NCBI GenBank assembly: GCA_934675205.1
Contig: CAKUPQ010000005.1
Span: forward strand, 36,924 to 100,923
Reading direction: 5' to 3'
From: an uncultured Flavobacteriaceae bacterium
GTDB lineage: Bacteria; Bacteroidota; Bacteroidia; Flavobacteriales; Flavobacteriaceae
DNA length: 64,000 bases
Position 1 is the stretch's first letter; each line of letters starts with the position of its first letter. Positions 42,260-51,225 of this stretch are shown here, piece after piece. The notes beneath the pieces are model-generated. The model was not told the DNA's origin, did no database searches, and worked only from the letters and a program-made list of their open reading frames with translations. The position numbers were made by a program, and so were the translations under genes.

Positions 42260-44461
42260 TTAAGCGATTAAACGATTCGTATCTCTCCATATACCGTCAA
42301 CTTTGGTAAGTTGAACGTAATCAGTCGAGGCACCTAAAACAGCAGAACTACTCATTGCTATTTTACCTGCAACGGTAGCTACAGTTAAGTCGATGTCCGT
42401 AGTGTCGTTTCCGTAAATTTTAATAGACTTCCCTTCGACCCCGTTCAATACACCTGTAAGTGTAGTGTCCTCATCTCCCGTGAAACGGAATACTTTTCCT
42501 TCGTCTGCATCTATTGTAGTTCCGCTGAAATCAACGTCGTCAGACTGTGCTGTTTCAGGGGCAGAAGTTCTGAAAAGTTCTTTCGGAACTCCCGAATCCT
42601 GCACAACCAAAGTGAGCGTTCCTCCTGATTTCAAATTAAAGTTACCACCTGTCAGATTTATCTTACTCGAATTGTGGGTAACATTAGTGTTTGATGCTAA
42701 AGCTGTATTTCCGACAATTCTTAAAATCATTCCCGGAACCACCGCAGTTCCTTCTATTTCGGTAATGGCTGTATTCCAATCCGAATCAACCTTTAATGTA
42801 GGGTAAGACATATTCAAAATTCCTGAAGTATCATCAAATGCCGGAGCAGAAACATCAGAACCAAAAATAGGAACGTTGTTTGACCACACTCTTTGAACTT
42901 CAAACTCTCTCGGATCTCCGTCTTTAATTTTCGTTCCAACAAATTTCAAACGAATTCCTAAACGGTAATCTGCAAAAATATTCGTTTCTCTCTTGTCGTG
43001 AGTAATCGTAAACTTACCTTTTTCAGAAGCATCATAATCTAAAATCTGAATGTTTTTCGATTGTGTAATGTAGATGAAATCGGTTTTAGTCATATCTTTC
43101 AGCTCTTGGAACAAATAGTTCGGTCTGTCGATAGGATACATTTCTTTATACTCATATTTACCTGTGTCGGTATTGTAATGATGTTGGTACAAAATTCCTG
43201 CTCTCTCACGATAAGCTTTTAGCCATTTTGGAGAAAGACCAATTTCCATTCCCTGTACATCTCTGTCGTCTTCAGGAATCATCTTAATCATATCTTCGAT
43301 ATAATCAACGATATTTTCTTCTGTTAGAGCAGGTAAATCAAAAGCTCGGTATTTTTTCGCAATATCTCTGTAATATAAGAACAGATATCTCAAACCATTT
43401 TGAGAGTTTACTGCTGCACCAGCAGAAGCATCTTCCGGAGTTTCTACAAAAATACCATTGATTTGAGCTCGTCTGTCGTCAAGTTTTTGACGTTTAACCA
43501 ATTCAGAAAGCAAGAACCCGATGAATGACATCTTCCAAGGATGCGACCCTTCTTTATTATACATACGAATCCAAGTATTCTCCATTTCCTGAAGCTCGTA
43601 ACCGTTAAATTCGATGTCAATCTTTTTACGGTAAACTTTTCCTTCTTCAGCTGAAATATGGAATTTCCCTTTTGGCTTCCATCCTTTACTTCTGCCTTGG
43701 ACAACTTCTCCCGGAATAATATATCCGTCAGCAACTCTGTCTAAAACTCCTGAACGTCTGTCCCATTCTTTCGGAAGCTCTGCGAAATCATTAAACAAAG
43801 AATTTAGCACAGTTGGATTCTCACGAACAAAATGCTCAACATCGTCCTGAAGTAACGGAATGTTACTGTCAGTTCTAAAGTCAGTAGCTTTCATTCCCTG
43901 GTCTCTGAAACGCTCGTTCCAAGGTCTGCTTTCAAATGCGTCCCAAGGTTTGCTCGAAGCAAATAAATGCGTGTTTGAATGCACTAATTTCATACCTCTG
44001 TTTTTGTTTGCCTCAGCAAATTGTCTGATAACCGCTTCGGGAGTATCTCCTTCAGAAGTGTTAATCAGCTTGTTTACCGTAGCCTGTAATTCCTGAATTT
44101 TCGCATCTTGACTTCTGCTTGATTCAGTTACTGCCTTGACTTTAGCTAATACTTCATCGTTGTTACCCGATGTTTTAGCTTTTTCAAGCTCTTCTACTTT
44201 CAACTGCTTTTCTTTGATAATTGCATCAAGCTCGTCTTGAATTGCTTTCATCTGAAGATTATTACCCATAATGTCTTTGAGTTCCGTGTCCAGAGCTTCA
44301 CGCATCTGAACTGCATAGTCCTCTCCGAAATGAGCTTTCAGTTTTTCAACTGCTTCTTCAGAAAAGTCAGTTGTCTTTTCCTCTGCATTTATGGGAATTT
44401 CTTTTAATCCCAAAAATGTCATAATAGCCATAGCTATTGCATTTGTTTTTGACCACTTCAT
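42260..44461 (-). CDS. Major capsid protein with scaffold-like N-terminus
   Basis: 733 residues, long for a capsid protein. Residues 1-150 are helical with a strong coiled coil (KLKAHFGEDYAVQMREALDT), like a built-in delta scaffold. The middle (about 190-540) fits an HK97-type shell subunit (NSLFNDFAELPKEWDRRSGV, GLRYLFLYYRDIAKKYRAFD). The C-terminal 180 residues are beta-rich and low in charge, a likely surface decoration domain. The S49 protease upstream would remove the scaffold. Confidence 0.75.
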   Translation of the reverse strand: MKWSKTNAIAMAIMTFLGLKEIPINAEEKTTDFSEEAVEKLKAHFGEDYAVQMREALDTELKDIMGNNLQMKAIQDELDAIIKEKQLKVEELEKAKTSGNNDEVLAKVKAVTESSRSQDAKIQELQATVNKLINTSEGDTPEAVIRQFAEANKNRGMKLVHSNTHLFASSKPWDAFESRPWNERFRDQGMKATDFRTDSNIPLLQDDVEHFVRENPTVLNSLFNDFAELPKEWDRRSGVLDRVADGYIIPGEVVQGRSKGWKPKGKFHISAEEGKVYRKKIDIEFNGYELQEMENTWIRMYNKEGSHPWKMSFIGFLLSELVKRQKLDDRRAQINGIFVETPEDASAGAAVNSQNGLRYLFLYYRDIAKKYRAFDLPALTEENIVDYIEDMIKMIPEDDRDVQGMEIGLSPKWLKAYRERAGILYQHHYNTDTGKYEYKEMYPIDRPNYLFQELKDMTKTDFIYITQSKNIQILDYDASEKGKFTITHDKRETNIFADYRLGIRLKFVGTKIKDGDPREFEVQRVWSNNVPIFGSDVSAPAFDDTSGILNMSYPTLKVDSDWNTAITEIEGTAVVPGMILRIVGNTALASNTNVTHNSSKINLTGGNFNLKSGGTLTLVVQDSGVPKELFRTSAPETAQSDDVDFSGTTIDADEGKVFRFTGDEDTTLTGVLNGVEGKSIKIYGNDTTDIDLTVATVAGKIAMSSSAVLGASTDYVQLTKVDGIWRDTNRLIA

Positions 44462-44479
44462 TGTTTATAAAAATTAAAA

Positions 44480-45352
44480 TTACTTACTATATTTAAGCTC
44501 TTGAATAAGAGGAATCATCGATAATGCTACCTCAAACCCTCCAATAGCATCTATCATTCCGTATTCTTTTGCCTGTTCTGCGAAAAACACTTTACCTGTA
44601 AGAACTCCTGTTTCTTCTTTTAAATTCGGACAGGCTTTGCGTACAGCTGCCTGAAAGTTCTTTGCCATAGGAGAAAGAATTTCCTCTGTGATTTTTTCGT
44701 ATTTTCCCTCCATAGCCAAACGATATGCTTCGTTTTTGTGCTTGCTTTCCGGAGGGTATATTTCGTGAAATTTGTACCCAATTTTTTCTAAATACTCTTT
44801 ATTGTCAACATACGTCATTACTACACCCACAGAACCAATAAGCGGAGTTACATCATTCAAGGCGATTTTGTAATCGGCCACAGCACACAAAGCCCAATAA
44901 TGCAACGAACAGCATTGGTCAATAAGCCCGATGACAGGCTTTTTCTTGTGCGATGCAAATGAAAGGAGGGGACCAATGGCAGAACCCGAACCGCCAGGAC
45001 CGTCAATATTTAAAATGATAGCCTTGATGTTCGGGTTATTGTTTGCATAAAAAAGGGCAGAGGCAATTTCGTCCGTTCCGTAAGTACACCAATCTCCGTA
45101 CTTGATAGCGGGACCAATCATATTGATAACTGAAACGGAGTTTTTAGGAATAACTACTTTCCCGTTTTCGTCTGAACTAACGGCCTGACCAGATTGGTCA
45201 AAAATGTTTAACAGTTTGTGTGTATTGTTCTGAAGCGGAATCGTTTCTCCGGACATTATTTTATGTACCAAAGGAGCATAAGCCTGAATGCCTTGAAAAG
45301 ACATCAGCCATTCTCCCCGAAAAATATCCATTAAAAGCGGATTTATTTTCAT
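44480..45352 (-). CDS. S49 family prohead protease
   Basis: 290 residues of the ClpP/SppA fold: ILNIDGPGGSGSAIGPLLSF (oxyanion glycines, about 103-122), the probable nucleophile serine in QCCSLHYWALCAVAD, and PLIGSVGVVMTYVDN. No signal peptide, so it is the phage form that matures proheads. First gene of the capsid unit with late promoter copy 5. Confidence 0.88.
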   Translation of the reverse strand: MKINPLLMDIFRGEWLMSFQGIQAYAPLVHKIMSGETIPLQNNTHKLLNIFDQSGQAVSSDENGKVVIPKNSVSVINMIGPAIKYGDWCTYGTDEIASALFYANNNPNIKAIILNIDGPGGSGSAIGPLLSFASHKKKPVIGLIDQCCSLHYWALCAVADYKIALNDVTPLIGSVGVVMTYVDNKEYLEKIGYKFHEIYPPESKHKNEAYRLAMEGKYEKITEEILSPMAKNFQAAVRKACPNLKEETGVLTGKVFFAEQAKEYGMIDAIGGFEVALSMIPLIQELKYSK

Positions 45353-45367
45353 CTTCTGAATTTTTAT

Positions 45368-45406
45368 GCGAAGATGAAAGAAACTGTAAAATAAAAGTGT
45401 TACATA
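45368..45406 (-). promoter_or_regulatory. Phage late promoter, copy 5 (protease and capsid unit)
   Basis: AAAGTGTTACATA at 45394-45406 with the weaker box GCGAAGATG at 45368-45376 (plus strand), 17 bases apart. The spacer reads ATTTTACAG-like and lacks the TTTCTTTT run of the other copies, so it may be a weaker copy. Confidence 0.65.
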
Positions 45407-45423
45407 GGTTTATTAGGGTTTAA

Positions 45424-45714
45424 TTATAGAATGGTTTTATCTAATTGCTTATTGAATTTTTCTTCGATTATTTTTAATGCGTTTTCTTTAGCTTTTAAAA
45501 ATTCGACTATCGAAATTTCCTTACATTCTTCAGGTTTGTGATAAATAAAAGAATCCACAGCAATATAGCTTTCAAATTTTGGAGAAGTCTTTATAATAAT
45601 TCCTTTTTCAACCCTTCTTATGTCTATTTTAAAAGAATACTTTCTTTGATTATCGTTTGCTTCATAGCATTTTCCTAACTCAAATACAGTAGGTTTGTTG
45701 TTTTGTTTTTTCAT
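45424..45714 (-). CDS. Phage protein (hypothetical)
   Basis: 96 residues, lysine-rich, not recognised (VFELGKCYEANDNQRKYSFK). Last gene of the early unit before the capsid unit. Confidence 0.65.
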   Translation of the reverse strand: MKKQNNKPTVFELGKCYEANDNQRKYSFKIDIRRVEKGIIIKTSPKFESYIAVDSFIYHKPEECKEISIVEFLKAKENALKIIEEKFNKQLDKTIL

Positions 45715-45742
45715 GGTTTAAAATATTTTTGTAGCATTTCTT

Positions 45743-46099
45743 TTAATTATTTTCATCTATAAAACAAGTTTCCTCTGTAAGAACATGAGGAACGTCGTTT
45801 ATATTCACGATTCTTCCTTCATACCCACGCTCCCGAATACCTTCCAAAACGGCATAAGCGTGATCGACGTAACACATAGGTGTAACAGAACCAGTATAAT
45901 TTTTAAGTAAGATAGCTTTGAAAGCAACAGCAAGTCGGTATCCTACTCCTTTTCCGTCTCCAATGGCAGATACAGACACATACTTTTCGCCTTTATACTC
46001 AAAAGTTTTAGCTTTGTCTTCAATCAATTCTTCTAAATTTCTTGTTTTAGCCATCTCTATTAAAAATTTTTGAGAGACTTTAATATTTCTTTCTTTCAT
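45743..46099 (-). CDS. Phage protein (hypothetical)
   Basis: 118 residues, alpha/beta (VSAIGDGKGVGYRLAVAFKA, GYEGRIVNINDVPHVLTEET). Not recognised. In the early unit downstream of the primase. Confidence 0.65.
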   Translation of the reverse strand: MKERNIKVSQKFLIEMAKTRNLEELIEDKAKTFEYKGEKYVSVSAIGDGKGVGYRLAVAFKAILLKNYTGSVTPMCYVDHAYAVLEGIRERGYEGRIVNINDVPHVLTEETCFIDENN

Positions 46100-46109
46100 A
46101 ATATTACCT

Positions 46110-46586
46110 TTATCGTTTTAATATTTCCAACTCCTGATCACAACAAACCTTATAAACTTTTCCCTGGTCTAAAAGCTCCTTCATTTGATATAGGTTTGTT
46201 TTTTTACTTAACGTAAAAGGCCCTGAAACTTCATCGCTACTCTCTTTGATAAAGTACTGAAGGTTTTCCCGTAAAAAAGTAGTACCAAGATGTTTGTATT
46301 TTAAATCGGAAGGAAGAGCCGGTTCCAGAGCCAAAGCGACTGGAACCCCTGAATCAGATTCATCTAATATATATATGTATTCAAAAATAAATAGATCGGT
46401 TAATTTCTGATGCAGAAAACTATTGTACACCTCTTTGGATGTTACATCGGCCTCATGAATTTTCTGAAGTCTTTTACAAAATATAAAATAAAGCTGATTT
46501 GGTTTGAGATATTCCTGCGGATTTAAAAACAAATCTTTTTTTTCAGCTTTTCTGATATGTGCCGATATTTTAATTACATTGCTCAT
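46110..46586 (-). CDS. Phage protein (hypothetical)
   Basis: 158 residues, not recognised. Helical (LKPNQLYFIFCKRLQKIHEA) with a C-terminal segment rich in Cys and Lys (VYKVCCDQELEILKR). Follows the 56-residue protein gene by 15 bases. Confidence 0.65.
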   Translation of the reverse strand: MSNVIKISAHIRKAEKKDLFLNPQEYLKPNQLYFIFCKRLQKIHEADVTSKEVYNSFLHQKLTDLFIFEYIYILDESDSGVPVALALEPALPSDLKYKHLGTTFLRENLQYFIKESSDEVSGPFTLSKKTNLYQMKELLDQGKVYKVCCDQELEILKR

Positions 46587-46601
46587 CTTTTAAGGATAGA
46601 T

Positions 46602-46772
46602 TTAGGTAATACAATTTTGAATAAGCGTAAATTGTTTTCGAGGAATATTGCTTTCTGTCTCCATCAGCTCTATAAATAACCCGAGAACCCTGTTTAGTTC
46701 TGTGAAATTTTTACAATTTGATATTATCCTCCTAATATCATCGTCTAAAAAAAAATATTTTTTTTCTTCCAT
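46602..46772 (-). CDS. 56-residue small phage protein
   Basis: An ATG-to-TAA frame coding MEEKKYFFLDDDIRRIISNC, a helix FTELNRVLGLFIELMET, and the end QFTLIQNCIT. It lies 15 bases before the next gene in the same direction and 20 bases after the repeat block at 46793-46965. Good amphipathic pattern and operon position support it. Confidence 0.65.
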   Translation of the reverse strand: MEEKKYFFLDDDIRRIISNCKNFTELNRVLGLFIELMETESNIPRKQFTLIQNCIT

Positions 46773-46792
46773 ATAAGTTGAATTTAGCTAAA

Positions 46793-46965
46793 AACTTTCC
46801 CCACATTCCCCACCTTGATACTCAGGCAGTTAGACCTTGCTTGGTGGGGATTGTGTCCGAAACTCAAAACACTTTCGGACACATTCGGACACATTCCCCA
46901 CGCTTTCCCCACCATAACTATTTAATTTTTAATAATTTAACTATGTGGGGAATGTGGGGAAAGTT
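46793..46965. repeat. Iteron-like repeat block, candidate replication origin
   Basis: Exact 21-bp inverted ends (46793-46813 and 46945-46965) made of GTGGGGAATGTGGGGAAAGT-type sequence. Inside: TTCCCCAC at 46797, 46806, 46894 and 46905; GTGGGGAA at 46945 and 46954 and GTGGGGAT at 46844; TTCGGACACA twice in tandem (46874, 46884) and once inverted (46852). An AT-rich run lies at 46916-46942. It is directly downstream of the primase-helicase gene, whose stop it touches. No coding frame fits. Confidence 0.6.
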
Positions 46966-49900
46966 AAAAGGGTAGTTCCTCATTTTTGTCTCTTATAATT
47001 TTATTTTTTTTAGGGGTGGCAGGGGAATCAGAAAAAATATCGTTTTCGTCCGTTCCAGTCTGATTGTTATCAAATATACCGCCCTCGATAACCTGATATT
47101 CCGCACCGTTTCTAACATCTTGTGCTATATCTTCGCTCATTCTACTCAAGTCAATTACTATCGCACTGGTTTTAATTGAAGCTCTTCCTTCGGCTAAACG
47201 TACCGATTTTAACTCCTCTTTATAGTAAGGAGCTTTTCGCAAGCCGTCCATCATTGTACTTTTACTTGTAATAGCTTCGTGGTATTGTGTCCACCATTGA
47301 CGTTGAATTTTGTTGTAAACGTTCGTGAAATTGAAATATAAAAGCGTTCCTTCAATCTTGAAATCTCTGTACAGCTGCAAACGGTCATCTTTATGGCCAC
47401 GAAGTGAAGCGATAAAACTGAACCACCACTTTGAAAGAATAGAGGTGGCTGTCATCAATCGGATTTGTGCTTCAGCACTTCCAATGAAATGCTTTATCAT
47501 TTCGTTTTGGTCAAACGGGAAAGTGATATCGTCTTTCAAAATTTCGTAAGTAGCTCCGAGAACCGAAAGATTACCTAAAATTCTTGACTGTGCATCAGGA
47601 AGAAATCCCTGAAGAATACTTTTATAACTGTTGTATTTTATTGAGAAGTTATCTTTGAATTTCCCTCTGTACTTCATTAGATCATCAGCAACAGAAGAAA
47701 CTCCTTTGTTTAGTATATCATTTAGCTTTTTATAATTGCTTTCTTCTTCAGGAGAAAATTGATTTTTGTTCATTTCATTCCAGATAACCCTTGTGATCAG
47801 AGCTTCATTATCGGGAAAATCATTCCCGGTAAGAATTACTGAAGACAAAATAGGAACTTCATCAATACCTATATCCGAATCAATGTTTCCACGTTTGTAA
47901 CCTCGTCTGTCCCAAAGAGCTTTTAGAGTTCCGTCTAACCTGCTATCTCCACGCTTGTATTCTGAAAGATGTGATATTCCGTTTGTGAACTGGGCAAACT
48001 CCCGAATGTTGGCTTTAATCGTACTTGCACCCGATTCTAAAGGAACAGCATTTTGCGGAACTCCTGTAAACGACTGAATCGAACTTGCTAAACCGTCTTT
48101 TCCTGAAGACGGAAGTCCGTACAGGAACATAATCGGAAAGTTGTTGATTTCTTCAACCACTATGTCCTGGTACATCGAGGCGATTGCAAATAAAATTCCG
48201 GAAATTCCGTGTTCTCTGTGAACTGTTTTGACGTGAGAGAAATATTCTTCAGTTGAAACAGGGCTTTTTATGACCTTGAATTTCTTTTGTGATTGATATT
48301 TCGATTTTGTCCGGGCATAAATTTTATTAGCTGAAGGAACATAATACGAGACACCTTCATAAGAAAACAAGCCGTTAGGATCAATTTCCATAAAAGTTCC
48401 GTTCGGAAACGACACCTTATTATTCCATACCCAGAACCCGTCTTGCTGCCAACCCAAAACCTCAATTTTCACACCTGTTCCCATTTGGTCAAACAGGTAA
48501 GTTTTAATTGTCTCAAGTTCTTTTCGGCCACCTTTGAACCGAAAATTTCCGTGGTCCGTAACCATTTTTTCAAAAGCCTGTGGAGTGTTCACGAGTTCCG
48601 ATGGAGCATCGAAAATTACTTCCTGGCCTAAAATATTACGGATTCGGAATAGTTTTTTCGGAAATTTTTCGTCCCTCATGTGTTGTAGGATTTCGATTGA
48701 AAAATTAGAAACCGATTTAAAAACTTTGAATTTCTCTCCTAAATCCTCCATTATGTAAATCTGATTGTTCGAAATAAACATTCCGTAATTTTTAATAACC
48801 GGCTCAAGCTCTTTGAATGGTGTCTTTACATCTTTCGGGAGTTCATATTCCGAAAAAATAGGCAGGGCTTCTTTAACAACTTCTTTTTCGGTTTTGAGCC
48901 ATTTGTTTAAAGTCTGTTTTGTTACAGCCGATTTTTTCGACAACCAACCTAAATATATTTCTGAAATTGTATCGTCAGAAATTTTAGTAATCAGATTGCA
49001 TAAAAATTTAGTACCTTTTGTTCGTTCAATTTCATCTCCTTGGATATAATGTTCCAGAAGAACATCGAAGCTGTCTTTTGTTATGCTTTCTAAATACTCC
49101 TCAATACTTAAAAATCCGTGTGCTTTGGATAGCTTCGGAACGTAAGCCCTTGAAAAATCATCCGGGTCAATTCCTTCCGGGAATGAAATTACCTGTACTC
49201 GAAAACCACGTTCTAAAAATCTCGGAATATTTTTGATGGCCGATTTTTGTCCGGCTTTATCTCCGTCCATTGCTATAATAACGTGGTCGGTAATTTTCTT
49301 CAGGAGATTGATTTGATTGTTTGTGATTTCTGTGCCACATCCTGCAATAGTATTGTTCAGTCCTGCTTTGTGAAAGGAAATTACATCATTATAGCCTTCA
49401 ACAACAATAGCTTTTCCTGATTTGGAGATAACTCTTTTTGCTTTATCTAACCCAAACCAAATTTTTTCTTTATTATACAAAGGGTTTTCGTTCGGGTTTA
49501 TCCACTTTGCCTGATTGTCATCTGATAATGACCGACCTGCTAAACCAACAAGCAGACCATTCATATCGTGAATTGGGTAGATAACCCGGTTCCAATATTT
49601 TTCGTTTCCTTTGTCGTTGATAAGGTTTAGTTCTTTGGCAATAGCTATATTTCCCGTTGCAGAAAGATTGTCGTAATTCATACGAGCTTCAGGAACAAAC
49701 CCGATTTGCCATTCTATAATGGTATCTTCATCATATTGTCGTTTGTCCTCAACCTCTAAACGAGCGGATGCATTGGGTGGTAGGGATTTGTAAGCTTGCT
49801 TGTACTTCTCCAAACAGGTTTTGAGAACAGGACGATACTCCTTGTCTTTTTTCTGTTTTTCTTTGGCTTTTTTTATGGCCACCTCGCTTGTGTCGTATTC

Positions 49901-50194
49901 AACCAGCTCATTGTATTTGTGGGCCAAATATTCTATTGCCTCCGGATAAGAGAAATTCTTGATTTTAGGCTCCATTAAAAAAGAAATTAAATTTCCTCCT
50001 TTACCCGAGCTAAAGTCTTTCCAAATTTGTTTTGTTGGAGAAACCATAAACGATGGGCTACGTTCTTCTGCAAAAGGACTTTTTCCTTTGAATGTTGCTC
50101 CGGCTTTTTTTAGGACAACAAAGTCTGATATTACTTCAACAATATCAGCTCTGTCTATTATTTTGTCAATGAATTCGGGTTTTATATAGCTCAT
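46964..50194 (-). CDS. DnaG-type primase fused to a helicase-like ATPase
   Basis: 1076 residues. Residues 1-100 align with the DnaG zinc domain, but the ligand positions are GKSPFAEERSPSF and WKDFSSGKGGN with no cysteines, as in other Bacteroidota primases. The Toprim domain has VVEGYNDVISF and AMDGDKAGQ (about 250-320). The C-terminal half has a Walker A-like FLYGLPSSGKDG (about 715-726), so it couples priming and unwinding. The C-terminus ends EELPF. Its stop reaches into the repeat block. It starts in an ATGA overlap with the previous gene. Confidence 0.88.
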   Translation of the reverse strand: MSYIKPEFIDKIIDRADIVEVISDFVVLKKAGATFKGKSPFAEERSPSFMVSPTKQIWKDFSSGKGGNLISFLMEPKIKNFSYPEAIEYLAHKYNELVEYDTSEVAIKKAKEKQKKDKEYRPVLKTCLEKYKQAYKSLPPNASARLEVEDKRQYDEDTIIEWQIGFVPEARMNYDNLSATGNIAIAKELNLINDKGNEKYWNRVIYPIHDMNGLLVGLAGRSLSDDNQAKWINPNENPLYNKEKIWFGLDKAKRVISKSGKAIVVEGYNDVISFHKAGLNNTIAGCGTEITNNQINLLKKITDHVIIAMDGDKAGQKSAIKNIPRFLERGFRVQVISFPEGIDPDDFSRAYVPKLSKAHGFLSIEEYLESITKDSFDVLLEHYIQGDEIERTKGTKFLCNLITKISDDTISEIYLGWLSKKSAVTKQTLNKWLKTEKEVVKEALPIFSEYELPKDVKTPFKELEPVIKNYGMFISNNQIYIMEDLGEKFKVFKSVSNFSIEILQHMRDEKFPKKLFRIRNILGQEVIFDAPSELVNTPQAFEKMVTDHGNFRFKGGRKELETIKTYLFDQMGTGVKIEVLGWQQDGFWVWNNKVSFPNGTFMEIDPNGLFSYEGVSYYVPSANKIYARTKSKYQSQKKFKVIKSPVSTEEYFSHVKTVHREHGISGILFAIASMYQDIVVEEINNFPIMFLYGLPSSGKDGLASSIQSFTGVPQNAVPLESGASTIKANIREFAQFTNGISHLSEYKRGDSRLDGTLKALWDRRGYKRGNIDSDIGIDEVPILSSVILTGNDFPDNEALITRVIWNEMNKNQFSPEEESNYKKLNDILNKGVSSVADDLMKYRGKFKDNFSIKYNSYKSILQGFLPDAQSRILGNLSVLGATYEILKDDITFPFDQNEMIKHFIGSAEAQIRLMTATSILSKWWFSFIASLRGHKDDRLQLYRDFKIEGTLLYFNFTNVYNKIQRQWWTQYHEAITSKSTMMDGLRKAPYYKEELKSVRLAEGRASIKTSAIVIDLSRMSEDIAQDVRNGAEYQVIEGGIFDNNQTGTDENDIFSDSPATPKKNKIIRDKNEELPF

Positions 50195-50418
50195 AAGTTG
50201 TTGTTAGTATTTGGTGTGTGAAAATTACCTCCCCCTATTTTTTTCCATAAACGGACAAGGTATTGATTAGCTGAATCTCTTTTCTTAAATGTCTTCACTG
50301 GTATTCCATTTAGCCATAAAGTAAATTGACGAGGGCTTTCCCTGTTTATGTAAGTAATCATATCCTTGCTGTCTAATTCATCCATAATTTTTCTGTATTT
50401 GGGAGAGGGTTTTCTCAT
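50191..50418 (-). CDS. Small phage protein (hypothetical)
   Basis: 75 residues, basic (PSPKYRKIMDELDSKDMITY, KTFKKRDSANQYLVRLWKKI). ATGA overlap with the primase. Not recognised. Confidence 0.65.
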   Translation of the reverse strand: MRKPSPKYRKIMDELDSKDMITYINRESPRQFTLWLNGIPVKTFKKRDSANQYLVRLWKKIGGGNFHTPNTNNNL

Positions 50419-50421
50419 AGC

Positions 50422-50694
50422 TTAGAAAAGTTTTCCGAAGAGTTTTTTGATTTCAGGTTTGTGTGTAACATCAGAACCGTAATCAGCTACATTGTTTACG
50501 AACTCTTCAATATTAGATTTATCAATCAGGCTGTTAGACTCTATAATTGCAAAATTCCCTTTTGCAGCTTCATTTTCCCACTCCCAAGCTACATAAGCTC
50601 TAAAGCTTCCCTGCTCAGGAACAAGAACAATTCCTCCAATAGCTTTTCCTTTTACCCGGGAATATTCTTTCGATTTAGTTTGTATTGAGTTCAT
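50422..50694 (-). CDS. Phage protein (hypothetical)
   Basis: 90 residues: a beta core (GIVLVPEQGSFRAYVAWEWE) and a helical end. Not recognised. Replication neighbourhood. Confidence 0.65.
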   Translation of the reverse strand: MNSIQTKSKEYSRVKGKAIGGIVLVPEQGSFRAYVAWEWENEAAKGNFAIIESNSLIDKSNIEEFVNNVADYGSDVTHKPEIKKLFGKLF

Positions 50695-50697
50695 AAT

Positions 50698-50991
50698 CTA
50701 AAAAGGTAAATCGTCTATGTCTTTTTGTGGGGCAGACTCCATTCCTTTGTCTTCCCATATTCTTCCGTTGCCTAGGAATACCCTGTTTACGGTTTGACCA
50801 TTTTTTTTAGCTTCGAGCTCTTCTTTTGTCAAAGGGATGCTTAAAGAAAAATCATTGTCGTATTTATCAGGTTCATCATAATCATACGTTGAAAGGTTCA
50901 GATATAGCTTTCCATTTTGATGCTTTAAAATTCTTTCTTTCGGAATATCCGAAAGACAAATACTCATTGTTCTTGTTCTTCCTTGTTTCAT
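50698..50991 (-). CDS. Putative ssDNA-binding protein with SSB-type tail
   Basis: 97 residues. Beta strands like a small OB-type fold (KLYLNLSTYDYDEPDKYDND, FSLSIPLTKEELEA) and a C-terminus KDIDDLPF, the acidic tip used by SSB proteins to recruit partners. Located next to the primase-helicase. There is no classical SSB in the prophage, so this is the best candidate; inference. Confidence 0.65.
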   Translation of the reverse strand: MKQGRTRTMSICLSDIPKERILKHQNGKLYLNLSTYDYDEPDKYDNDFSLSIPLTKEELEAKKNGQTVNRVFLGNGRIWEDKGMESAPQKDIDDLPF

Positions 50992-51000
50992 GTTTTTGTT

Positions 51001-51183
51001 TTAAAATGGTGTAAATTCTTTTTTTTCTTTGATTTTTAATTCCCGATGTTCACGGTTGATTTTCTCTTTAATGGCAGCTCTCACGAATTTTGAAACCACA
51101 AAACCACGCTCTTTGATTTTGTCAAGGGTTTGCTTTTGCTCTTTTGTGATTTTCAAAACGTAAACTTCGGTGTGCTTCTGCAT
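51001..51183 (-). CDS. Ribbon-helix-helix-like small protein
   Basis: 60 residues. Pattern VYVLKITKEQKQTLDKIKER then GFVVSKFVRAAIKEKI fits a ribbon-helix-helix DNA-binding protein. Probable regulator of early genes. It is the first non-cassette gene after the array (minus direction). Confidence 0.65.
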   Translation of the reverse strand: MQKHTEVYVLKITKEQKQTLDKIKERGFVVSKFVRAAIKEKINREHRELKIKEKKEFTPF

Positions 51184-51208
51184 TAGGATTGATTTTGTAT
51201 TACTTTTT

Positions 51209-51225
51209 TTGCGTATATTTTAGAG
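51209..51225 (+). promoter_or_regulatory. Leader of the prophage cassette array, copy of 8317-8333
   Basis: TTTGCGTATATTTTAGAG precedes the first box GTTAGCGGC, as TTGCGTATATTTGTGAG precedes GTTATAGGC at 8333. 17 of 21 positions agree across the leader and box. Possible attI-like or promoter function. Confidence 0.5.

Noticed and set aside
46793-46965. Reading the repeat block as a CRISPR array or simple terminator
   Set aside because: Repeats are short, inverted and unevenly spaced with no unique spacers of constant size; stems are separated by 131 bases.
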